Origin: Quillaja saponaria
Taxonomy: Eukaryota; Streptophyta; Magnoliopsida; Fabales; Quillajaceae
Direction of reading: 5' to 3'
DNA: 64,000 bases
Assembly: GCA_029379385.1 (NCBI GenBank)
Contig: CM055611.1
Span: 1,240,001-1,304,000 of the forward strand
Within the stretch, counting starts at the first letter, position 1. Each line of letters starts with the position of its first letter. The position numbers and the translations under genes are program-made. Under the pieces are notes generated by a model. It made no database searches, was not told the DNA's origin, and saw nothing but the letters and a program-made list of their open reading frames with translations. Of the stretch, positions 35,421 through 46,896 are shown one piece after another.

Positions 35421-36282
35421 TTAATAAAGGATGATGGAGATATTCTAAGGTACTGTCCATCGTTCCAAAATATGGGAACTTGTAAAACAAGCACAAAATT
35501 AGTGTAGGGTAATATGAATGTTGAGATAAATAATTTTACAGTATAAAACATAGAATATATAAGAAAGAGATATGTAAGAAAGATAACTGTCATATTTATT
35601 AATTTTGAGATATAACCATTTATTATGACTTAAATATATTCAAATCAAGGTTGGTAGGAATATGTTGTTAGAAAAAAATGACTTGATGTATATACAAAAA
35701 ATTAAACAGAATAGATATAAATATAAAATTATATTATATGGAGGCAATGAGAATGATACGGTCGTTTTAAGAATATGATTCTGGACTCTAATAGCAAAGT
35801 TCACTGGTTGCAAGTCCCACCTCAACTTGGCCTATTTTATTAGTTGATAATGTAATTGTTGTCCGGTAACATATGAGAACTATTACCGTTTTTTATTATT
35901 TTTTATTTTTTATCAAAATTTAAATGATATTATTACAAATAATATCTTAGATCAATAAAAAAAAATTAATTTATCTAACCGAACTCAATTATTTTAATGT
36001 TTGAAACTTAGTTGATGATTCATGATATAATTTATAAGTGAATGATACCAATCGGAAATTTAATCGAACTGAGTTAATTTTTGCAAACAGGTACAAGTAT
36101 TTCCCTTTATTAGCAAAGGGTTGTAACACTCTGCTTGTTGCGTACGTTTCACTACTTTTTATAAAAGTTGATTAGATATGGCTGCTACCTCGTGGAGAGA
36201 TTTGATTATTAATTTCTAACTTTTGTATACCAGCACACATACGTTGAATTTTGGACAAACAGGTCTAATTTTTAATTTTTTT
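35420..36282. other. AT-rich intergenic, no gene seen
   Basis: Only short low-complexity ORFs are present. GGTTGCAAGTCCCAC near 35805 resembles a pol III B box, but no matching A box or tRNA fold was found. Confidence 0.4.
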
Positions 36283-37402
36283 AGGTTATATAATATAATT
36301 TATAATTAAATAATCAAAATATAATAAGTCTAGAAACTAATTTTGTGTTTAACTCACTGGTCCATATCACCACTTCGGCCATTATCTGTACCATCTCTAC
36401 ACAAAAGGAATTCACTAATTGCACAAATTGAAATCAAATTTTAAAAATTTGATTTTACTCTGCACTCAAAAATATTATATATTTTAAATTTAAAAAATAT
36501 CATATAAATTTAAAAATTATCTACACTTTAAAATTTTAAAAATATTATGAATTCTAAAATTTTAAAATATCATACACTATAATAAAAAAAATATATATCA
36601 TACAATATAAATTTGAAAATTATTATACGTTTTAAATTTTAAATTTTAAATTTTAAAAATATCATACACTATAAATTTAAAAACTATCATAAACCCTAAA
36701 TATAAAAAATATTATACACTCTACAATTAAAAATTATCATGCACTATAAATTTAAAAATTATTATATACTTTAAATTGAAAAACATTAAAAATATCATAT
36801 ACTGTAATAAAAAAATTATCATACACTATAAATTTAAAACTCATTATATATTTTAAATTTTAAAAATATCACATATTAAAAATTTTAAAATTATCATACA
36901 TTTTAAATTTTAAAATTATCATAAACTTTAAATTTATAAAATATTACACACTATAAATTTATAAATTATCATATGCTTTAAAATTTATAAATATCATACA
37001 CTTTAAATTTATAAATTATCATACAATTTAAATTATAAAAATAACATATGTTAAAATTTTCATACATTTTGAATTTTAAAAATATCATATTTTAAAATTT
37101 TCATACATTTTAAATTTTAAAAATTATCAAAATCTGTGGGACCATATTTTAAATTTTAAAAATTATCAAAATTTGCATTTAAAATTTTTAAAATTATCAA
37201 AATTCTTGGGGCACAGAGTGAAACCGAATTTTCAAAATTCGGTTTTAGTTTGTGCATGTGGTGGGCCTCTTTTGTGAAGGAATGATGTAGAGGGTGGGCC
37301 CAAGTGGTGACATAGGCTAGTAATTTGGACCTAAAAACTAGATTTTCAAAATCCCGTTTCTAGACTTACCCCATTTTAGTAATTTAACTATAAATCCTAC
37401 CA
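36283..37402. mobile_element. Fold-back element with long inverted repeats and AT-rich tandem core
   Basis: The left arm (about 36283-36470) and right arm (about 37195-37402) are imperfect inverted repeats. Both contain AAGTCTAGAAAC, then GTCCA..TATCACCACTT, CTCTACA, ACACAAAAG, TGCACAAA and TTTGATTTTACTCTGC (right arm: TTCGGTTTCACTCTGTGC). Between them lies about 720 bp of degenerate AT-rich repeats of the form ATCATACACTxTAAATTTxAAAAATT, with a variable 25-50-base period. No ORF is present. It is probably a non-autonomous DNA transposon; no target-site duplication was defined. Confidence 0.65.
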
Positions 37403-39504
37403 TATTGTCAAAAAATATTAGGAAGTAGACCCTTGTATCCAAAACCTCCACATGCGTTGCATTTGAATGTGTTTTTGGTAAAAATATATTTTTAATTATA
37501 ATTGATTTTTATAATAAAAAATTATAATTAATAAAAAATATTATTATATATTAATATGAATAAATAAATTTAATTACAAATTCAAGGTATAATATAAAAT
37601 TATAAAATATTTCTTTTAATTTATAAGATAAAAAATTAACTAAAAAAAATAATATTATAACAATAAAATTAGAGTGTACTTATTGCCATAGTCTATTAAT
37701 CGGCTTAAATTTTTATTTTTAAAAATATTTTTATTTACTCTATTTAACTTATATTTTATTATTAAAATTAAAAATTCATCATTTATTTTGTTTCCCTACG
37801 TCTAATTTGTAAATGGGCTTATTAATTTTTTTTTTCACTAAATTACTTTTTCTACTTTTTAACTTCTTTCATATACATGTAGGCTTCCTTACCTCTAATA
37901 AATCTTCTTCTAGAACTCTACAATCACGTATTTTTCTTGTTACCACACCTGTATTATACATTTGAATCTTTTAAATATTTAAGTAAATTTTATTGGCTAA
38001 CAAATAGTCTTTCTATTGTATTTTTTATGTTTTTTTAATTATCTGACTATGATAAAAATTTATCTGCTAATAAATAGTTTTTAATTTTTTATTATCTAAA
38101 TGTGCTCAAAATTTTATATGCTAATAATTGTTTTTCATTTTAACAAAAAATATATATTATTTTTAATTAAAAAAATTATAAGAAAATGTAGAGAGAGATA
38201 ATTATATGGAGTAAAATGAAAATAATTTTATATATATATATATTAGACTTTTAAAGTGAATTGAAAATAAATACCAAAGAAGTTGAAGAGTTTAGAAAAA
38301 ATAGTCCAATAAAAAAAATTAAAAAACCTAATAAAAATCAGGCTAGAAAAAAATAAATAATAAATGATAAATTTCAAAAATTAATAACAAAAAATAATTT
38401 ATACTCTTAACACATCCCCATAGCTTAACTCTAGTACATTTTTAATACTATTTATAGAAAAGAATTAACCAAGTAAATTTTATTAAATACTAACACAATT
38501 TTAATTAGTTATTTTACATATTATAAGTAACTCTTATCAATCGTTTTATATAATTTTAAATATATAATACTATTAACTATAATATAATAATTTTAAGTAA
38601 AAACAAAAAGGTATAGTTTAATTCCTTACCCATAAGTTTCAAGGCTGGCTCTTCTACGAACATCAATACAGTTCCAGAGTAAGACATAACTGGGCTCACT
38701 GAGTGTGCCCATGGGTCCTCTTTACAGGCTCCGTGAGCCCAAGACCAGCCCACTTAAAGCAAATCTCCACTATGTAATAAGGTTACACGTAGTAGCCCAA
38801 AATAAGTAAGCCTCTAAATTTGTCACGTTTTCATCAATTGGCAGACGGAGAATATATACAGACCACTTGCTCCACTAACCTTTTCTAGTTAAAAGGCATT
38901 TTTGGTTTTAGTCATCATTTTAAAGATGAAACATATGAAAAGCAAGGGTTGATTTTAATAAATCTAAAGCATGTTGTTGGGATTCCATTAAGAGATCTTA
39001 TATACCTAATTAAATAGATATTAGGTAAGTTGGTATATTTATTCTAACGTGTAAACTGTTTGAGCATTCTTGACGTCGATACATTGAAATAAGAAGTTAG
39101 TGTTACAACACGTTATAGCCAGCCAATAAAGTTTTAATCAGTTAAACGATTAAAATATGCGTACTTGAGATTATGAGATTTTATATTTGATTTCATATCT
39201 ATTGATGTGTGAATATTTTTCTATAATTATTATTATTTCTCTCACTTATATTTTTCTATAATTAAAATTGTACATGCATTAACTATTATTCTATACATAT
39301 AATAATTATCATATTAATTATGAGAATATTGAATACTAAGACATGTCATATATACTATGGCATATGATACCTAAGAATATTCACTTAACGCCTCAACATT
39401 CTACATTCTCTCATTCCAAAAGCCTCTTGGAAGATATTATAATGCCCATGTTTAATTTAGCTTAGCTTTTAGAACATCTTTTGGATTTAAACATTTACCT
39501 ACAA
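37403..39504. other. AT-rich intergenic, no gene seen
   Basis: Mostly A/T low-complexity sequence. A less AT-rich island at 38640-38780 (e.g. GGGCTCACTGAGTGTGCCC, CTCCGTGAGCCC) has no long ORF and may be an old repeat. Confidence 0.45.
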
Positions 39505-40069
39505 CTATTTGGTAATATAGATTTTAGTTTTTGAGGTTTATCGAAAAGTATTTATAGACTTTTATAGTCTTAAAAACTAAAACTAGAAATAGATATTTTT
39601 CCAAATAAAAAAACAAAGGAAGCTCTAATAGATTTTGATAATTTTTTTTATTTAAACAAATATACCAATAATATTTATCATATTTCAACATATATCATTA
39701 GTCTAATTTGTGTACACAATCAAAATCTCTCAAATCACTAAAATTTTCTATCATTATTAAAAAAATAAAATAAAACATATATTTTCATTATTTAGATATC
39801 AAAATTAATTATATAATTTTTTTTGAAACAACTTGTTGTAAAAATGTTTCAAAACATACCATTTGTCCATTCATCTCATTAGTTAATATATATATTTTTT
39901 CAAAATAATAATAATAATAATTACAATCAAATATCATTTATAACTCACAACATTTTTATGTTAATTATTCAAACATTTTTTCAACTTTTTATATAACACT
40001 TTCAAACAGATCTACTTAAAAAAAAAATTTACTTACAATTTTTTTATACAATATAACTTAACCAAACAG
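39505..40069 (-). mobile_element. MITE copy A
   Basis: Read on the minus strand it starts CTGTTTGGTTAAGTTATATTG and continues through AAGTAGATCTGTTTGAAAGT, TATAAAAAGTTGAAAAA and TTGTGAGTTATAAATGATAT. These match, in order, the element at 63246-63686 (AAGTAGAGCTGTTTAAAAAG, TATAAAAAGATGAAAAA, GTGGTGAGATAAAAAAAATAT). The left end CTATTTGGTAA is a weak terminal inverted repeat. It is non-coding. Confidence 0.6.
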
Positions 40070-43000
40070 AACTGAAAAATTACTTTACAATCTAAAACAT
40101 TCAATTGTACTAATATGTTGTTCATATATATAATTAGCCTAAGTATCACATCAAGTCTTTGGAAGAGCACCTTTTTGCTAATAGAAGAACGATGCTCTAC
40201 AGTCCACACCCACTATTCCTACAATATCCCACTAATCCAGGTAATCCTCTCTTTTTTTCTCTCATCGACACACTTTAGGCTACAATATTTTGGATTCTTG
40301 TGTTACAAAGGAATGTGATTCTTGACTCCACTAAACACACTTGCTTGCCTTCTGTACCATTGATGTCAGTTTTCAAAATCTCCAACATATTGATGATGCT
40401 AGGACAAATTGTCAATTGGCATCAAATCTCATCTTAGAAGGAATCAAGGAAATGGAATTTTAATAAGTAAAAGAAGACAATAATAAAACTCGTAAGACGT
40501 GATTTAAGTGATAAAATATATTTAAATTTAATGATAAATAATTTTAATAATATTAAAAATTGAAACTCGTAAAAAAATACGGATAATTATAAATCTCGAA
40601 CTAGATAAAGTTTATAAATAAATAATATTAAAATACTAATAAAATTAAAACAATATAATCATAATAATGAATAGATCTCACACAAAATTGGTCATTAAAT
40701 TTTTTACATAGACTCAAGTAAGATTTTTCTAATTCTTTGTTATTATATTATTTACCCCACTTATAAGATAGAATCAAAATCTGTCACAAACAGTAAAATT
40801 GTAAGAGAATTATCAGAAAAGCATCAAGGAGAAAGTATTTCTTTAATTAGATCTCATCAAACACCTTTATATCTAATATACTATCATTTGCCCATCTGTT
40901 ACATCCACTATAATAACAAAAAACAATAAAACTTTGTCACTTTCTGAGTTATGATAGTCCTTTTTTAAAGTTAAAATAACAATAAATGGTATTAAATTCA
41001 AAGCCTAAACAAATTATGAAAAAGTAAAGGACGCACCACCACTAAGTTTTATAATTGTAGGGAAGTGTACAAAAGTTTTTTGTTTTTTATTGTTTCCTTA
41101 AGTGAAATTATGATTATGACCTTTTGATCCATTGAATTCAAGCCGTATGTAGATCTAACTATCTTTTTAGCATTAGCCAAACAGAGACACACATCCTCAC
41201 CTCTATGGTGGTCCAAGAGTCCACAATAAATTTGGTTGTTTATGCTGATATTTTTTTTCGATGTAAAGTGGAGTTTGTACAAGTTATGATATCTTGAATG
41301 ATTTATATCTTCAGATTTTGTAAATAAATTATTTTTTTAATTCGCATTTTAATTAATTATATAATTTAGAATGATTTTCAGTTGAATGGAATGCAAGTTA
41401 TCCACATTAGGATTAAAAAATTAGTAAAATATTTACTCTTCACACACTTAGCTAAAAAGATTCTATTTCATGAAATCAATAAAGAAAACATATATTTCTA
41501 ACTATTGGGCTAATCCCTTAAAAATTAATTTTTGTTAATTTGAATATTTTCTTATTGTAAATATTACAAAATAAGATACAAATATAATAGATGGTCTCTT
41601 AATTTAATTGATTAATACGAAAATATGACGGTATCTTGACCTCAGGTTAGATCTTTCTGTCTCTTTGTGTGAATTTGATAAAATATAATACTTAAAAGAC
41701 AAAATTGACAAAAAATTAATACGGACATACCATATATGGTGCTAAATATATCTAAACCAAATCAACAATTTTTGTCTAAATTCTAGCAGTGTTAAGATGA
41801 GGACAGATATTAGAAACATATTACAAATTATGAGACGGAATTGATTAAAAAATTATTATTAAAAAAATATTAATAAAAATATAATATTCTAAAGGTATCA
41901 TTTTTCGCTTTTTTTCTTCTTCTTACTTTTTTGACTATTTCTCTTTCAAAAAGTCATGAGAGGAAGTAACTCTCCCGGGCGTGAAGTATTTCTTTATTGG
42001 TATTTGAAGTCAAGTTGCAAACCCTTATTTATGTTTATACTTCACCAAGCATCTATTTGATACTCGATCACCATTCTCTTTTTTTTTTTTTTTTTCACCT
42101 GCATATGCCTTCTCTACAATAATTTTGTTTCACACCTAAGTACCTCAGGAAAACAATAACTATTCAAAAACGGGCATTTTATCCAATAACCACAAGACAT
42201 TTTCTGAAAGTTCTTTTACATGTTTATATATCTAGATATTACAATAGAAATACGTGAGATATTTTATTTTTTAACTGTTATGTGTGTCTGGATCCGATTT
42301 AATCAAAAGAAAGCTAAAAAAATGATTTATTTGAATATCGAAGAACTCATATTTATTCATTATTCTTCTATAAAACAAAAGAATATTTTGGTTTATATAC
42401 CCATTTTCCCTTTTCAGAATGATTGCTTAAAAATAGTGTTTGGATTTTCTCATCCTATTATATGTGAGAATCGAATTCATCACCTTGCTTATTAGGTTCT
42501 TACTTAAAAAATAATATTAAGATGAGGCACAAAATTTGGCATAGGCGCATATTACTAAACTCTATTTTCTCACAATTATTAGATGTGAGGAATTAAATTT
42601 TAAAAAATATGCTCAAGTAGTTTAACTCATTAACATTATTAATTAAATTAAAGTTGTAAACAGATTTCGAATTCAAATCTTAGTAATTGAATTGAAGAAT
42701 TAAAAAAAATTTGGTTTCTTCTCCAACCCCTTCCAACAAATCCCATTGAGTCTCTCTACGTTTGTAATAAATAAAAATGTACTACTTTTTGCAGAACTTA
42801 TTACTTATCTAATTACAATTTTGTTTGAACCGACCAAAGCATATATGAGACAAAAAAATGTGATATTAATTAAAAGGTATTCATTTATAAATAAAAAAAA
42901 TGTAAATAGAAAATATTGGAGCTACATATCACTTTGAAAGAGGCTTGTGGAGTGTATAATGCTTTTAAAAGGGGAAAAAAAATAATCTAAGAACTCCTTT

Positions 43001-43085
43001 GCGGGAGTTGGATCCTTTAAAATTTTTGTAAATTCTACCAAGTAGAATTCTCTTAATATTTACTAATAACTCTTTTAAAATAAAA
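40070..43085. other. AT-rich intergenic, no supported gene
   Basis: Many short ORFs arise from AT-rich DNA and none shows a domain. A poly-T run sits near 42079-42096. At 42600-42710, GCTCAAGTAGTTTAACTCA followed by CGAATTCAAATC and an A-rich end is weakly SINE-like. Nothing else is recognised. Confidence 0.4.
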
Positions 43086-43218
43086 TTAGGACTTAAATTA
43101 GAATTAGAATTAGTATTAGGGTTAGAATTAAAGTTAAACTTGGACTTAAATTTAAACTTAAGTTTATACTTAAGTTCAGACTTAGAATTAGGTTTAAAAT
43201 TTGGATTAGAAATAGGGT
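43086..43218. repeat. Degenerate hexanucleotide repeat (TTARRN)n
   Basis: About 22 units of period 6, such as TTAGAA, TTAGGG, TTAAAC, TTAAGT. Some units are telomere-like (TTAGGG), but most are not the plant TTTAGGG heptamer. On the minus strand it reads as an Asn/Lys/Phe/Ser-rich ORF, which is a by-product of the repeat. Confidence 0.75.
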
Positions 43219-43564
43219 ATATTTTATACATAATATTTGATTTATTATTGAACAAAATAATAAAATTTAAAATTAAATTGTTTGATAGAATTATTAAAAA
43301 AATTTAAAAAAACCAGACCCTATTTTGAAGAGTCAAGTGCCACAAAATTAATAGGTCCTCATTATATTATTATTTGAACAACACTTCAAATTATGAGGCA
43401 ATAAAAATGTCAGAAGCTTTAAATTATCATACCAACACAAACGTCCTAGAAATTAAGGATTTTTTTTTTTTTTGGAATTAAAAGTCTAAATGGTTTAAAA
43501 TTAATTGAGATTTTCAACTAGAAGTCAGGTTGAAATCCAACTATATCACGGGAGAGTTTAATTT

Positions 43565-44283
43565 TAGAGTCAATTGCACTTTATCATCATGAATTATCAC
43601 CTGTTTTGCAATAACTCTTATAAATTATCGAATTAGATACATAACCCTCTTATTTGAATCATAATTAAGAAATAATCATCACTGATCTAAATTAGTCATT
43701 AAACCTAACAAATTAACTCATAAAAGACTAAATTGCCATCATTGCAATTTTTTTATTTTATTTTTTCACTTTGTATCTCTTGCTTTTTTATATATATTTT
43801 TTTTCTTCTATAAATTAAAATCTCTATATTTATTCAAAACAATGATAAGAAAATAAAGTTTTGATGAAAAATATTATCATTAAAATATAAAATTAAAACA
43901 ACAACTTGTATAATTTCTAGAAGTGAGAAAAATAATATTAGTAAATTTATTAATAATTTGAATATTATGAAAAGAATATAAAAATTATGAATGTTTCAAA
44001 TATTATTTATGTTTGCTAAAAATGAATCAATATAAAAAATTTAGTTTCATAGAAAATGAAAAGAAAAAGATATAAAAAGGAGAAAATATTAAAAACAAAA
44101 AATTATAATAAGGTAATTTAGTCTTTTATGAGTTAATTTGTTAGATTTAATGTCTAATTTATATGAGTAGTGATTATTAGTTAATCATGACTCAAATAAG
44201 GGGATTATATATCTAATTCAATAATTAATGCTGTTATTACAAAACACTTGATAATTCATAAAAATAAAATGTAATTGACCCTG
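43565..44283. mobile_element. Fold-back DNA element with 190-bp inverted repeats
   Basis: The left arm (43565-43755) and right arm (44105-44283) are inverted copies. Shared words include GTCAATTGCACTTTAT / GTCAATTACATTTTAT at the ends, GAATTATCA, TGTTTTG(C/T)AATAAC, GAATTAGATA(C/T)ATAA, TTAATGACTAATTTA-type blocks and AACAAATTAACTCATAAAAGACTAAATT. The 350-bp core is AT-rich and non-coding. It is typical of a non-autonomous TIR transposon; the target-site duplication is not clear. Confidence 0.75.
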
Positions 44284-46098
44284 AATTGTATTAATATAAC
44301 TGGCCCTTCAACAAACCAAAAAAAAGTCAAGGAAGAGTTACCCCTCACCAATTGGACTAAGCATCTCAATTCCACACAATTTTTTGGAAAGAAATTGATA
44401 CAACTAGTTTTGATGCCTTTGAAGGTTGTTTGTCTTATTAAAGCGATAGTACTTTCCACACTCCGTGAATGTAAGTTTTTTGAAATCAACTAATGAAATG
44501 TCAGTTTTTAAAAGTGAAAGATTGAATTATGCTTTTCACTTAAGACGAGGGATTTATGAGAAGGATAGAAAGAAAAATACGTCCGGTTATATTTTATAAG
44601 CTCAATGGAATTTTTACGAACAAAAAAGCAAAATGAGTTGTTTGAGTGTGGATGCTTGGAGAAAATAATTATCTTATATATGATCAAGATAAGTGTTTAT
44701 CATAACTAAGATTTTGGGCATCTTTGCAAATGATTTTTTTGTTTGCAATGTATCTTAGAAAAATAACCTAATGCTTTTGTCAAGTTAATTTTTTTGCTTA
44801 ATTACCAAATTTTATTAATATTTAGCGATCATGTATATACTGATTAGCTTATAAACCATCACATTTTTAATTGAATCAAAGATATAATATTTATACCAAA
44901 ATTAGAAAATTAAAAGAATTTTATTTTTCATGTCAATCTATAAAATCAATGGAAGAAGACCAAGGTACCAACTCCACTATTATTGAAATATCCTCTATTT
45001 TATGTCAAAGAATGCCAAATAATTTAATAACTAGATGAATAAGTCTAACATCAAAATGTCTTCTATTGTTTTGAAATTGGACACAAGAGTTGACCTGGAC
45101 AAGTGCTCGGGTCTCAGATCACCGAGTCAACCATATTAAATATTTTAATATAAATAAATATATATATGTATAGTATTACATATAATAAATTTTTTATTTA
45201 TTTTTTGGTAATAATGACATATAATAAATTAATGTCAAATAATAAATAAAAAATAATGAATAAGAAAAGTATAAACGAAAATTACAAGAAAATGAAAATA
45301 TTCTTTTACTAACTTATTTTATTTAATTATTGTATATTCAAACTAGATTTTGACATTATATTTAAGGCGTTTTGGTCATCCGGGTCGGCCAACAGGCTGG
45401 GTCAATTCAAATTATCACAGGTCAATCCCTATTTCGAGTTTTTAGCTTAATTTAAAATAATACTCAACTCATAGACGTTCAATCGGCCGGATCAGGCCAC
45501 TTTAACATTAACATGTGGTGTGCACTATACATCAGTTGGCATATTTTTCATACGGAAGCATGGATAACGAAAATGACATTACACGAATCATGAATTACCT
45601 CCTCTGTCCGATTCCCAATCCTAACCTATTCCTATTGGCTATTGGCTATTGGCCTTTGCACCAACACTAGTATACATCTTTATCGCCACGTGTTCCACCT
45701 TCCACCCTTTCTATTAATTAACTACTACATTAATTAGAGGAATTAATAATAATTAATCTAAAAAGTAAAAACAGGAAAACTCGTAAAAAATAAAAGGGCA
45801 GCAAGCACTGAACTTTTTTTTTTTGGTTTTTTTAAGTAGTTCTAATTTTTAACCTTAAAGATTCTGAATAATATTTTATTTAAATTCATTATTGTCAAAA
45901 ATCTTACCACCATTAATTTAGAAGCAAACATATGAAAAATAAGTGCCTCACAAGTGACATTTTCAATATGTGATACGGACCTATCAGTTAAAAACTATAC
46001 ACATCAAACTAAATAAGAATTTTATTTATTATTAATATTGTCTTTATTTACTTTTTTTTATGACTATTTTATAATGTTGTATGGTTCCATAAAGCTCT
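44284..46098. other. Intergenic; far-upstream region of AMP deaminase
   Basis: AT-rich with no supported ORF. It contains ATTGG boxes in tandem at 45631-45654, a G-box CCACGTGT at 45686-45693, and a less AT-rich stretch (45360-45500) with GGGTC/CCGGG words that may be an old repeat. Confidence 0.45.
45631..45654. promoter_or_regulatory. Triple inverted CCAAT box
   Basis: CTATTGG is repeated three times head to tail with a 7-base period, giving three CCAAT cores on the minus strand. It lies 1.1 kb upstream of the AMP deaminase start. NF-Y binding is possible but inferred. Confidence 0.4.
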
Positions 46099-46212
46099 AA
46101 TAACCAGCCACAGCTTAGCCTATTTGATATTTTATCAAATTTTAGATTGTTCTCCTTCACTAATTGTGAGTTCAAATCCTAATCTCCTGATGTAATTAAA
46201 AAAAAAAATACA
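46099..46212 (+). mobile_element. Possible SINE fragment
   Basis: A B-box-like GAGTTCAAATCC is preceded by AGCCACAGCTTAGCC (weak A-box) and followed by an A11 tail near 46198-46208. The structure fits a tRNA-derived SINE, but the A box is poor and no duplication was found. Confidence 0.25.
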
Positions 46213-46712
46213 ATAGGTAATATATAATTTTGAATTGACCAACAACTTTTAAGCAAGTATTGTGGACAATTAATTATTCTACAGTAATGTTCAAATTAAC
46301 CGTTATAGAATTTAAGTAAATTATTTCGTGAAGTCTGTAATTAAAATTTCGGTTTTAAGTCAAATTTTAACCTATCAATTAATATTACAATTACTTGATA
46401 GATTTTAAAATGTTTGATATATTATTTGTTATCGACATATAGAATAGGATATGCTTCATCAAATTGTGTCATCAAGAACAATTGTGGTATAGTGCTACAA
46501 CCATCATATAACAATTAGATTCTAAATGAAAATTTTAAGGACAATATCAAACTTTAGTGAACATTTTGGACAAAAATTAATAATTTTGTCATTTTCCCAC
46601 GGCAAAAAAGAAGAAAAAAATAGCGAACATTAATATTTCACAAAAAAAGAGAGTAAAAAGACAGAGTAGGAGTGGTGGGGGAAAAGTGAAAACACCCTCC
46701 TGGCATCGCTGC

Positions 46713-46790
46713 TTATAAATACTGGAGCGAACCTGGTTTGTTTAGGAGTTCACTCTTGTTTTCTTCCTCTTGGACTGTTAAGTAGGGTTT
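46713..46790 (+). promoter_or_regulatory. AMP deaminase core promoter and 5' UTR telo-box
   Basis: TTATAAAT at 46713-46720 is a TATA box with an expected start near 46745. TAGGGTTT (telo-box in reverse) at 46783-46790 and CT-rich repeats follow in the 5' UTR before the ATG at 46897. Confidence 0.6.
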
Positions 46791-46896
46791 ATCTCTCTCT
46801 ATCTCTGTCGTTCACTCAATAAACCATTTTTGTCTTTTGTGCTGTAGAGTGAGAAACAGCTTGAGAGAGATAGAGGAAGGTAGAAGTTAGGGATTC

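Noticed and set aside
35805..35820. tRNA gene suggested by GGTTGCAAGTCCCAC
   Set aside because: No D-arm, anticodon arm or acceptor stem could be drawn around it.
40115..40318. 67-codon plus-strand ORF with hydrophobic start
   Set aside because: Hydrophobicity follows from T-rich DNA, and no homologous or structured C-terminus is visible.
43086..43218. Interstitial telomere
   Set aside because: Only a few units read TTAGGG; the period is 6 rather than the plant telomere's 7, and most units differ.
42965..43255. Asn/Lys/Phe-rich 96-codon ORF
   Set aside because: It is the translation of a degenerate 6-base repeat, whose period automatically gives a dipeptide-like pattern.
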